In this document: piece after piece, positions 20,344 through 25,775 of the stretch
Layout of the letters: each line of letters starts with the position of its first letter
Numbering within the stretch: the first letter of the stretch is position 1
Origin: a virus
IMG/VR virus record: IMGVR_UViG_3300033571_010663
Span: 1-26,340 of that record
Strand: one strand, 5' to 3'
DNA length: 26,340 nt
Made by a program: the position numbers and the translations under genes
Notes under the pieces: model-generated
Seen by the model: only the letters and a program-made list of their open reading frames with translations
The model's database searches: none
Told to the model about the DNA's origin: nothing

Positions 20344-20751
20344 TTAAAGGCATTCTTCAATGATAGACGCAATCTCCGCAAAGGAAAGTCCGCCATCGTT
20401 TAAGTGTGTCAGTGCGGTCTTGTGACTGTTATCCATCACACTAATCAATCCATCGCCATAAGCGTCTCCGCAGGGATCTATGCCAGCCCATTTAGCAACA
20501 GACTTAGGCAGTATCTCCGTATTGTTATCAACAGAGTATTCACCTGGATTAACTCGTCTTTGTTCGTCGTCGTCGTCGCTATCGTCGTCGTCGTCGCTTA
20601 ACTTCCATTCCATACTGCAATCACTTAAGTAAAGATCACACAAAACTCCTAAACAGCAAAACTTTTCATCAAACCTAAGCCAATTCTGCCCTTGTTCGTA
20701 ATCTCCAGAACGGAGAGCCTCAACCCAAAGCTGTTTAATCTGTTTGTCCAT
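20344..20751 (-). CDS. Conserved phage orphan, CCLGVLCDLY family, copy 1 (135 aa)
   Basis: MDKQIKQLWVEALRSGDYEQ then GQNWLRFDEKFCCLGVLCDL, then LPKSVAKWAGIDPCG and LTHLNDGGLSFAEIASIIEE. It keeps the family consensus better than its tandem paralogue and is the usual length. An Asp run (DDDDDSDDDDE) comes from a GTC/TCG triplet repeat at 20564-20596 and is an insertion compared with the other copy. Function unknown. Leader GCAAACTTTCCA before the ATG, no Shine-Dalgarno site. Confidence 0.82.
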   Translation of the reverse strand: MDKQIKQLWVEALRSGDYEQGQNWLRFDEKFCCLGVLCDLYLSDCSMEWKLSDDDDDSDDDDEQRRVNPGEYSVDNNTEILPKSVAKWAGIDPCGDAYGDGLISVMDNSHKTALTHLNDGGLSFAEIASIIEECL

Positions 20752-20781
20752 TGGAAAGTTTGCAAGTGAGTAAGTTGGGAG

Positions 20782-20976
20782 TCAAGCAATCAAGTCGTAG
20801 CGACTAAGATCATCGGTGGGAATGACGTGCCATTTGTAGTCAGAATCGGCGCTAAAGAAAACTTCTTCAAGGTTTCGGACAGCAGCCCAAGCGGCTTCTT
20901 CAGTTGGCCATTCATTGTCTCCATGGCCCAGGAAATCGGTCCAACCGTATTCTGTTTTGAGGAGAATTGTGAACAT
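20782..20976 (-). CDS. Small conserved-type protein (64 aa)
   Basis: MFTILLKTEYGWTDFLGHGD, then WPTEEAAWAAVRNLEEVFFS, then KWHVIPTDDLSRYDLIA. The order strand, 'T-E-E-x-A-W-x-A-[VI]', helix, 'Y-x-V-[IV]-P-x-x-x-L' is seen in many very small phage proteins; no function is known. It is the first gene after the incomplete promoter at 21020-21048, so its transcription may depend on read-through from the 22860 cassette. Confidence 0.68.
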   Translation of the reverse strand: MFTILLKTEYGWTDFLGHGDNEWPTEEAAWAAVRNLEEVFFSADSDYKWHVIPTDDLSRYDLIA

Positions 20977-21001
20977 GAGAAACGCTGGTGTGGGATGGGT
21001 T

Positions 21002-21048
21002 GCCGGGATGAACTCCCGGCGGGCTGTCCAATTTTAGTGGTATGTCAA
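21002..21048 (-). promoter_or_regulatory. Degenerate cassette promoter with leader hairpin
   Basis: The minus strand has TTGACA (21043-21048) and the left half of the dyad (TACCACTAAAATTGG), but at the 17-bp position the hexamer is AGCCCG instead of TATAAT. A hairpin GCCGGGA-gttca-TCCCGGC (21002-21020) follows, at the place of the other leader hairpins. It looks like a cassette junction whose -10 was lost or replaced. Confidence 0.6.
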
Positions 21049-21053
21049 GTTAA

Positions 21054-21344
21054 TCAGCGACGATGAATTAAGCCCATAGGCACTGGATGCTTAATAATTG
21101 CTTTCGGAACCTCTGGAATCGGCAACTGATAAAATTCAGAAACCGTAACTGCCTGAATTGATTTAGCAGCGTGGCTGCCAAATCTAAAGTAAACCGCATA
21201 AGTTTCCTCGCCATTTGGCAAGCAACTCCAAGGCTCCCAGCCTAATTCATAACAGCCATGCTTGTGAAGTGTTTCACCTGAATCTCGACAGGCCCACAGG
21301 TACGACTCCTCTTCGATTGTAACAAATTTAAGATGAAGTGTCAT
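21054..21344 (-). CDS. Unknown protein (96 aa)
   Basis: The ATG shares its A with the preceding stop (TAATG) and has a perfect AGGAG site eight bases before it, which fixes the start. MTLHLKFVTIEEESYLWACR is followed by CYELGWEPWSCLP and YAVYFRFGSHAAKSIQAVTV, ending MGLIHRR. It looks like a small beta-rich fold with several Trp. It is the last gene of the 22860 cassette. No family recognised. Confidence 0.68.
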   Translation of the reverse strand: MTLHLKFVTIEEESYLWACRDSGETLHKHGCYELGWEPWSCLPNGEETYAVYFRFGSHAAKSIQAVTVSEFYQLPIPEVPKAIIKHPVPMGLIHRR

Positions 21345-21598
21345 TAATTTTCTCCTGAAAATGCAGAGTTTGCCCAAGTAAGAAGTGAAGTGTCAGAAGT
21401 AAACCCATAGCCTAGCCGACCAAAAGACTTTGGATGATAGACAATCCAAAGATAACTTGAACTGTAATGCGGCTGAAGTCTGCACTCTTTTGGATCAAGA
21501 GTTGCAATGTAATCTTTAACCTGTTGCGCTGTTGTAAAAATCATCAGTTTTTCCAGTTTTTTGGGTGTAACAAACGCAATGACTTTAGAAAAAGTCAT
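21344..21598 (-). CDS. Unknown protein (84 aa)
   Basis: From ATG 21596-21598 it reads MTFSKVIAFVTPKKLEKLMI then FTTAQQVKDYIATLDPKECR and YLWIVYHPKSFGRLGYGFTS. The start overlaps the end of the preceding gene by 14 bases; an internal ATG at 21542-21544 (MIFTTAQQ) would leave a 40-base gap and is a real alternative. Its stop overlaps the next start (TAATG). No family recognised. Confidence 0.62.
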   Translation of the reverse strand: MTFSKVIAFVTPKKLEKLMIFTTAQQVKDYIATLDPKECRLQPHYSSSYLWIVYHPKSFGRLGYGFTSDTSLLTWANSAFSGEN

Positions 21599-22241
21599 CA
21601 CGCAGGAAGCATCTGTAACTGTTAAACTCTACATGTAAAAATGCAGTACGGCCCTCGTCTCCATCTACGATTAACTTATTGCAGCAACCTGCAATCTCAT
21701 CAAAAAGATGATTTGCGATTGAGTGACCATCTAAACCCCTGAAACGTCTTTTGTAAGCCTGGTAACCTTTGCAGATCCAAGCAGTAGCGGAATTTACGTC
21801 ATAATCGAGATCCGCTTCGACTTCTGATTCTGCCTCTCTAATTCCAGAGGCAACAGCTATTCTGATTTCCTGCTCAATCTCTTTATCTTTTAGATGACTG
21901 CTAGCTTCTTTTTCGCAGAAATATCCTTGACCATGAAAACAATTCACCGCAAGTGTTGACACTTCACTTGCAACATCATCGCTGCTTATCCTTCTCCACC
22001 TAGTTCCATGATAGGCTCCACAATGAGCCCAACCATGCTCAACCCTTCCAGCCATAATCCCTCCCAAAGCTAATAGCTCATCGGTCACGGAACAAGGATG
22101 AGGTTTTACCGTGTGCTCAATAATATCATGCGCTGCAACCAATCCATTAAATGGCTCAAAGTAAGGTCTTCCAGTATCTACTATTACGCCCAGTCCTCCA
22201 TACTCTTCGTGCTCTTTAATCTGTAACTTGTAAATTTTCAT
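21585..22241 (-). CDS. Conserved orphan with AHDIIEH motif (218 aa)
   Basis: The ATG 22239-22241 (MKIYKLQIKEHEEYGGLGVI) lies four bases after the previous stop. Residues 28-43 (FEPFNGLVAAHDIIEH) and then TDELLALGGIMAGRVEHGW are a pattern I have met in several phage and plasmid orphans, where an 'A-H-D-[IL]-x-E-H' and an 'E-L-x-A-L-G-G' segment are conserved. The His/Asp/Glu set suggests a metal-dependent enzyme, but no reaction is known. The C-terminal half is acidic and then helical (ICKGYQAYKRRFRGLDGH). Among the largest proteins of the small-gene field. Confidence 0.72.
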   Translation of the reverse strand: MKIYKLQIKEHEEYGGLGVIVDTGRPYFEPFNGLVAAHDIIEHTVKPHPCSVTDELLALGGIMAGRVEHGWAHCGAYHGTRWRRISSDDVASEVSTLAVNCFHGQGYFCEKEASSHLKDKEIEQEIRIAVASGIREAESEVEADLDYDVNSATAWICKGYQAYKRRFRGLDGHSIANHLFDEIAGCCNKLIVDGDEGRTAFLHVEFNSYRCFLRDDFF

Positions 22242-22245
22242 GGTG

Positions 22246-22440
22246 TTAGTGATGAATGAAACGAACATTTTGCCTTGATATGCCGTAAACGTATTGCAGC
22301 ATGTCAAGAGCTTCCACTGATTGAGTCCTTGTCCAAGTCTCTGCCCTGATGTATTCAACACAGTGACCGATGCGAGGTAAAGTAAATGTAAGCCTAAACC
22401 TCATGGAACCAGTAAACTCATGGCGAACTTTAACTTTCAT
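22246..22440 (-). CDS. Unknown small protein (64 aa)
   Basis: The ATG overlaps the previous TGA (ATGA at 22437-22440), so I choose it over a start nine codons upstream. MKVKVRHEFTGSMRFRLTFT is a beta-rich start; HCVEYIRAETWTRTQSVEAL and DMLQYVYGI follow. This strand-strand-helix pattern with a basic surface could bind nucleic acid, but that is speculation. No family recognised. Confidence 0.65.
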   Translation of the reverse strand: MKVKVRHEFTGSMRFRLTFTLPRIGHCVEYIRAETWTRTQSVEALDMLQYVYGISRQNVRFIHH

Positions 22441-22730
22441 GTTGTGGTAAGCGGTTTTTTGTGACACTTGCCATAGCGAGTAAGAAGTCTGTCTAGTTTC
22501 TCAAGAAACTTCTCTGTTCTTCGCTTAGCAACAATGGGTGAATTTGTCTCTAAATCCAATACGACAATACACATGTGATTGATCCATACCTCTTGAACGT
22601 ACTTAAGCCTCAGGATCATGCCTTCAACTGTGATAGAGTCAGCATAAATTGCACCTGAATCAACTAAGGCTTGATGAAAGTTAATAGATACGTTGTAACC
22701 GTATCCGTAATCATATCTGGTTTTCTTCAT
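22437..22730 (-). CDS. Unknown protein (97 aa)
   Basis: From ATG 22728-22730 the protein reads MKKTRYDYGYGYNVSINFHQ, then ADSITVEGMILRLKYVQEVW, then CIVVLDLETNSPI and a basic C-terminal helix (RRTEKFLEKLDRLLTRYGK). A longer frame upstream is the out-of-frame shadow of the 49-aa gene and is rejected. It overlaps that gene by 20 bases. No family recognised. Confidence 0.66.
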   Translation of the reverse strand: MKKTRYDYGYGYNVSINFHQALVDSGAIYADSITVEGMILRLKYVQEVWINHMCIVVLDLETNSPIVAKRRTEKFLEKLDRLLTRYGKCHKKPLTTT

Positions 22731-22860
22731 CACTACCATCGCATTCATCTTCGTAAACATTAAACGGAAACTCTTCTTCTGTCGGATCTGCCATGCAATC
22801 CGAATCAAGCCACGGAAACAAGTGTGCTTCCATAGCCATTTCGTCCCAATCAATGGTCAT
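22711..22860 (-). CDS. Short acidic protein (49 aa)
   Basis: The frame runs from ATG 22858-22860 to TGA 22711-22713 and reads MTIDWDEMAMEAHLFPWLDS, then DPTEEEFPFNVYED, then GSDEENQI. It is strongly acidic. GGAG lies nine bases before the ATG and the frame begins right after a cassette promoter and leader, where a first gene is expected. Small acidic first genes are common in phage early operons, sometimes mimicking DNA or binding host proteins, but nothing specific is shown here. Confidence 0.72.
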   Translation of the reverse strand: MTIDWDEMAMEAHLFPWLDSDCMADPTEEEFPFNVYEDECDGSDEENQI

Positions 22861-22901
22861 TAAGTAACTCCGTTTTTAATTTGTGTTTGTGGTAAAAGAA
22901 C

Positions 22902-22931
22902 TGCGAGAGAGTGATTACTCTCTCTCCCGCA
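22902..22931 (-). ncRNA. 5' leader hairpin of the 22860 cassette
   Basis: TGCGGGAGAG pairs with CTCTCTCGCA over ten positions at the base of the stem, with further GAGAG/CTCTC pairing possible in a shifted register. It lies directly after the promoter, as in the other cassettes, with a different sequence. Confidence 0.7.
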
Positions 22932-22938
22932 TGACAAC

Positions 22939-22967
22939 ATTATAGCACCTATTCAATGCTATGTCAA
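22939..22967 (-). promoter_or_regulatory. Cassette promoter with operator-like dyad (for 22860)
   Basis: TTGACA (22962-22967), 17 bp, TATAAT (22939-22944) on the minus strand. The dyad TAGCATT-N5-GGTGCTA is imperfect. The TGA stop of the preceding gene (22964-22966) is contained in the -35. Confidence 0.91.
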
Positions 22968-23251
22968 GTCAAAGACTTTTCGGCTGCAAAGATTTTAACT
23001 GGTTTAGCTGGAGGAATCTCGCACTTGCAAACACTGCAGAAAGCGTTTTTAACATCATTGTTTGTTCCTCCATCAACAATAGTCCATGCACCTAGCAACG
23101 CAAACCTTTCCCTGAAAGAATAGCAGCACATTGAACAAGCTATAAAACCGCCTTTCGTCACAACCCATTTACTTGCGTGATACTTGCTGTTTTGCAAATA
23201 CCCTGCTGCCATAATATCCGCAACTCGTAGCGAATAACTTTTTGAACTCAT
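22964..23251 (-). CDS. Zinc-ribbon-like small protein (95 aa)
   Basis: Two Cys clusters, CSMCC (Cys39, Cys42, Cys43) and CSVCKC (Cys72, Cys75, Cys77), about thirty residues apart look like a zinc ribbon. The N-terminus MSSKSYSLRVADIMAAGYLQ is helical and the middle GAWTIVDGGTNND resembles a beta turn. Zinc ribbons in phage early proteins may bind nucleic acid or host proteins. No named family. The stop codon lies inside the next promoter. No Shine-Dalgarno site. Confidence 0.68.
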   Translation of the reverse strand: MSSKSYSLRVADIMAAGYLQNSKYHASKWVVTKGGFIACSMCCYSFRERFALLGAWTIVDGGTNNDVKNAFCSVCKCEIPPAKPVKIFAAEKSLT

Positions 23252-23408
23252 TTGAAACAGTTAACTTAAGGGCAATTAAGTAAGTACGGACTGCCCGCCA
23301 GGAAGCCCTGGGAGCGGCGTATCCATGGAGCAGGGAGAATCCATCGGCGACAGGAAAGAAGGGGCGTGGAGCGGCACAGAGAGGCCGCTCACGAATAAAT
23401 CGCCCCGG
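23252..23408. other. GC-rich gap with a hairpin
   Basis: This 157-base gap is clearly richer in G+C than its surroundings. AGCGGC/GCCGCT (with flanking CGTG/CACG) forms a stem around 23367-23394 on the minus strand, 15 bases after the stop of the 62-aa gene. It is followed by CCCCTTCTTT, so a weak terminator is possible. A 22-codon frame in the left part has no ribosome binding site and is not called. Confidence 0.4.
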
Positions 23409-23597
23409 TCAATCAGTCTCCAGCGCTTTCTTGATTCGTGCGTGAAGATCCTTGTAAACAACCCTGGCCTCCTTCCAGGCTTTTTCGTTTTCTTCCTGTG
23501 TACCGTTTTCAACCATGGGAACGTAGTATTTCCCAAAGTTGTGCATAAAAGAAATAGCGGCGAGAAGTGCAAGTTTTTCTTTTTTGTTTAATGCCAT
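23409..23597 (-). CDS. Small helical protein (62 aa)
   Basis: MALNKKEKLALLAAISFMHN, then FGKYYVPMVENGTQEENEKA and WKEARVVYKDLHARIKKALE. It is almost fully helical and basic at both ends, and could be a helical hairpin. I recognise no family. ATG at 23595-23597; the leader GTATAAAGCT gives no ribosome binding site. It is in the middle of the cassette starting at 24924-24952. Confidence 0.65.
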   Translation of the reverse strand: MALNKKEKLALLAAISFMHNFGKYYVPMVENGTQEENEKAWKEARVVYKDLHARIKKALETD

Positions 23598-23617
23598 AGC
23601 TTTATACTAGATAGCCA

Positions 23618-23935
23618 TTATGCAGTAAGCCTCCGCTTTTCTTCAAAGTCGCGCTGCCATCTTTCGTCAGCAGAAAATGCAGGCTCGCCTCCAGTGTTGT
23701 CATACAAAAACTGTGGCGTGGGATCAAAGTCAAAACTAATCTCAATGTCTATGTTGTTTTGATAGGCGTAAACAATGTGATCCATGAGATCAATGATTCC
23801 ACGCCCAGTTTGCTGTGATTCTGGCATCTTTACCTTTAACTCTGAATCCCAGTAAGGTGCAAACGTAACAATCCATTCGCCTTCCCCCCGAGCGAGAGTA
23901 GATTCGATCTCATAATTGAAAACACTCTTAGGCAT
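23618..23935 (-). CDS. Unknown acidic protein (105 aa)
   Basis: The ATG at 23933-23935 overlaps the preceding stop by eight bases and has GGAG eight bases before it; longer frames are rejected. MPKSVFNYEIESTLARGEGE then WIVTFAPYWDSELKVKMPES, then GRGIIDLMDHIVYAYQNNID and IEISFDFDPTPQFLYD. The pattern is alternating strands and one helix. No family recognised. Confidence 0.68.
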   Translation of the reverse strand: MPKSVFNYEIESTLARGEGEWIVTFAPYWDSELKVKMPESQQTGRGIIDLMDHIVYAYQNNIDIEISFDFDPTPQFLYDNTGGEPAFSADERWQRDFEEKRRLTA

Positions 23936-24128
23936 TGATGATCTCCGTTTGTATGTAAAGGGAAGTACCTGGGCCATAGCTCTGGACAATCTCTGGGAAA
24001 GCAGCCATAATTCTTTCACGATTTTTCCGATCTGCGTGGCGAAGAGCAACGCCGAGGGCTCGGTAGAAAGATCCCCCGTAGATTTCTGTCGCACAAACAG
24101 TCACAAAAAACTCAGAATCGTTTAACAT
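23928..24128 (-). CDS. Conserved orphan with FxRALGVALRHADxxNRxRI motif (66 aa)
   Basis: The segment YRALGVALRHADRKNRERIM followed by AAFPEIVQSYGPG is a pattern I recognise from many phages and plasmids ('I-G-V-A-L-R-H-A-D-x-x-N-x-x-[KR]-I-x-x-A-F-P-E-x-x-x-x-Y'). Function is unknown. Length is normal for the family. It is third in the cassette after 24924-24952 and overlaps the next gene by eight bases. Confidence 0.78.
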   Translation of the reverse strand: MLNDSEFFVTVCATEIYGGSFYRALGVALRHADRKNRERIMAAFPEIVQSYGPGTSLYIQTEIINA

Positions 24129-24146
24129 GTTTTACCTGCGATGGTG

Positions 24147-24539
24147 TCAGAAGTAAATAAGGTTGTCGTCGCCAACATAAGCTTCAATTTCTGGATGCAA
24201 GCCAGCAACTGTGGTGAGAATTTCACCAACAGGTTTATACCAGTCTCCATCCCAGAAACCGGCGCCATGATGATTCCTGGTGAGGATGTAATCATGTTCC
24301 AATTGGAAACGATCACTCATGCCAAGAAAGTATCTTGAGAGATCGGCGCAGTAACCACGCTTATCTTTGACTGCAATAATACTAGCCGCGACAAACTCCT
24401 GGAACTCTGATTCAAGCTTAAATAAGCAAGCTGAATCAATTTGATTGATTGAGTAATCTTTGTCAAGGTTTTCATCGTCCCAAGTAGAACACCAAAGCAA
24501 AGTTTTTGCAAGTTGCTGGAGTGATGCTGAGTAATTCAT
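24147..24539 (-). CDS. Conserved orphan with HDxxLTRNxHGAGFWD motif (130 aa)
   Basis: Residues 81-101, HDYILTRNHHGAGFWDGDWY in core, followed by ILTTVAGLHPEIEAYVGDDN and LIYF, match a family widely found in phages and plasmids ('G-H-D-F-W-L-T-R-N-G-H-G-A-G-F-W-D-R ... L-T-x-x-A-x-x-[FY] ... Y-V-G-D-D-G-x-[IV]'). The N-terminal part is helical and variable. His, Asp and Gly conservation suggests an active or metal site, but no reaction is known. The ATG overlaps the preceding TGA (ATGA). Confidence 0.8.
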   Translation of the reverse strand: MNYSASLQQLAKTLLWCSTWDDENLDKDYSINQIDSACLFKLESEFQEFVAASIIAVKDKRGYCADLSRYFLGMSDRFQLEHDYILTRNHHGAGFWDGDWYKPVGEILTTVAGLHPEIEAYVGDDNLIYF

Positions 24540-24874
24540 AGCGTGTAGTTACCAAGTTTAAACTCTTCGATCTCGCCGTAAGCAATTTGCACCGCAGCGG
24601 CTGCGATAAAGCTTGTCTGATAACGATAGAAGCCAACCTTATCGTTAGCGTAACTTGCCCAATACCTGCTCATCCATGTCTGAACAAACTGTGTAGTCCT
24701 AAATGTTGCCTTAGAAAGGTAATCGGCATCGCAGGTTCTTTCTTTGTGAAGAATGCTGAGATCATGCCGTAACCTGTTCCATTCATTGCCATCGCAATTT
24801 TCAAGAAAAATTACGAAATGCCTAAGTTCGTCGCCAGTCAAAAATGAATCTGTAGCTCCAATTGTTTGTGTCAT
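24536..24874 (-). CDS. Unknown protein (112 aa)
   Basis: MTQTIGATDSFLTGDELRHF then VIFLENCDGNEWNRLRHDLS, then TTQFVQTWMSRYWASYANDK and AAAAVQIAYGEIEEF. It appears entirely helical. It is the first gene after the 24924-24952 promoter; the leader ends CACAACTTTCTCAC before the ATG, without a Shine-Dalgarno site. No family recognised. Confidence 0.67.
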   Translation of the reverse strand: MTQTIGATDSFLTGDELRHFVIFLENCDGNEWNRLRHDLSILHKERTCDADYLSKATFRTTQFVQTWMSRYWASYANDKVGFYRYQTSFIAAAAVQIAYGEIEEFKLGNYTL

Positions 24875-24899
24875 GTGAGAAAGTTGTGAATTTGCAAAA

Positions 24900-24915
24900 G
24901 CCAGTCTTTGCTGGC
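24900..24915 (-). ncRNA. 5' leader hairpin of the 24874 cassette
   Basis: GCCAG-caaaga-CTGGC lies right after the promoter and is followed by TTTTGC. The sequence is unrelated to the longer TGCGG-type hairpins but the position is the same. Confidence 0.55.
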
Positions 24916-24923
24916 GTGATTTA

Positions 24924-24952
24924 ATTATACACCACTCTTAGTGGTATGTCAA
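24924..24952 (-). promoter_or_regulatory. Cassette promoter with operator-like dyad (for 24874)
   Basis: TTGACA (24947-24952), 17 bp, TATAAT (24924-24929) on the minus strand, with the dyad ACCACT-AAG-AGTGGT in the spacer (perfect 6-bp arms). The stop of the preceding gene is two bases upstream of the -35. Confidence 0.93.
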
Positions 24953-24953
24953 G

Positions 24954-25259
24954 TCAATCTTCCTCCTCTTCACTCATCATCTCGTCTAAGGAAACAAAGT
25001 TACCATATTCGTCTCGCCCCTGACTTTCCATAATCTTAGCTTGCGTATTACTTAGTACGCCGGTAAGTCTAATGGATTCCATTGCAAGATTAAACAGATT
25101 TTCGTCAAGCCGACGTTTGTTCCATGGTGTCAGGAATGAAAGAATTGTGTGCATTCTGTTTGCGCGGACAACGCCCCTTCCGTTCTCCTCAATCTGAAGA
25201 TTAATCCCCCGCATAATGCAGAGCAGTTCTTCAAGGTAAAACTCGCTTTGGATTTTCAT
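24954..25259 (-). CDS. Unknown protein with acidic C-terminus (101 aa)
   Basis: MKIQSEFYLEELLCIMRGIN, then GRGVVRANRMHTILSFLTPW and LDENLFNLAMESIRLTGVLS, ending DEMMSEEEED. It is mostly helical, and the last ten residues are very acidic. I recognise no family. It is the second gene of the 25732-25760 cassette and its stop abuts the next promoter. No Shine-Dalgarno site. Confidence 0.65.
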   Translation of the reverse strand: MKIQSEFYLEELLCIMRGINLQIEENGRGVVRANRMHTILSFLTPWNKRRLDENLFNLAMESIRLTGVLSNTQAKIMESQGRDEYGNFVSLDEMMSEEEED

Positions 25260-25277
25260 TTGATTAGTAAGTGTGAC

Positions 25278-25709
25278 TCAGGTAAACATAGTTGTTTTGC
25301 CGCAGAACACAAGATCCACGACAGAATGAAAAGTAGTTGGGCAAATAAGAGAATCGCAATCGTTAGCGCCCTTAGTAATGAAGTAATACTTACATTGGGT
25401 TGTTGCAAATTGATCCTCCCTTAAACAACGTAGCATGTGAATCTCGACTGAAGTAAGCTTGTAGTTTTTCTTCAGTTGAGGCTTTTCACTTAGCTTGCAA
25501 TACATAGGCAAAAACAAGCTTCCAAGCTCCCAGATAACCCAGAGCCTGGTGTCTCCTGGTTGCATTTCATCTATGATCTTGCGATCATGGACCGCAACAT
25601 CGGTCCAGTTGTGCTTAACAATGTTTTCACTTTCAAAGCACATCCATTCGTGAAGTGTTTGCACGCAAGAAACTATCTTGCATGTTTTTTGTTGCGAGGT
25701 TAGTTGCAT
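25278..25709 (-). CDS. Unknown protein with many Cys residues (143 aa)
   Basis: The protein has eleven Cys spread through its length and a central MQPGDTRLWVIWELGSLFLP. That segment vaguely resembles 'G-D-x-x-[LF]-W-x-[LV]-R-x-x-G-T-x-L' stretches of phage and plasmid orphans, but I would not claim the family. The C-terminal part NDCDSLICPTTFHSVVDLVF could include a metal site. It is the first gene of its cassette with an unusually short leader, about 23 bases from -10 to ATG, most of it a hairpin. Confidence 0.65.
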   Translation of the reverse strand: MQLTSQQKTCKIVSCVQTLHEWMCFESENIVKHNWTDVAVHDRKIIDEMQPGDTRLWVIWELGSLFLPMYCKLSEKPQLKKNYKLTSVEIHMLRCLREDQFATTQCKYYFITKGANDCDSLICPTTFHSVVDLVFCGKTTMFT

Positions 25710-25711
25710 AC

Positions 25712-25726
25712 AGTCTGGTGAAGACT
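25712..25726 (-). ncRNA. 5' leader hairpin of the 25709 cassette
   Basis: AGTCT-tcacc-AGACT, five base pairs, lies between the -10 and the ATG. It ends two bases before the start codon, so folding could affect initiation directly. Confidence 0.5.
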
Positions 25727-25731
25727 CGTTT

Positions 25732-25760
25732 ATTATAGCAGCTTAGCAATGGTATGTCAA
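25732..25760 (-). promoter_or_regulatory. Cassette promoter, weaker dyad (for 25709)
   Basis: TTGACA (25755-25760), 17 bp, TATAAT (25732-25737) on the minus strand. The spacer TACCATTGCTAAGCTGC keeps the left half-site ACCATT but the right half is not its complement. It may be the least repressed copy. Confidence 0.9.
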
Positions 25761-25775
25761 GTGAAACTACAAAAC

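Noticed and set aside
22731-22853. N-terminal extension of the 97-aa gene at 22437-22730
   Set aside because: The extension is out-of-frame sequence of the 49-aa gene, which has a better start and ribosome binding site.
23936-24094. N-terminal extension of the 105-aa gene
   Set aside because: It overlaps the conserved ALRHAD orphan in another frame, and the internal ATG has a GGAG site.
767-24338. Plus-strand reading frames scattered across the window
   Set aside because: They lie antisense to well-supported minus-strand genes, are low in complexity or hydrophobic, show no ribosome binding sites or family motifs, and none sits in a gap of its own.
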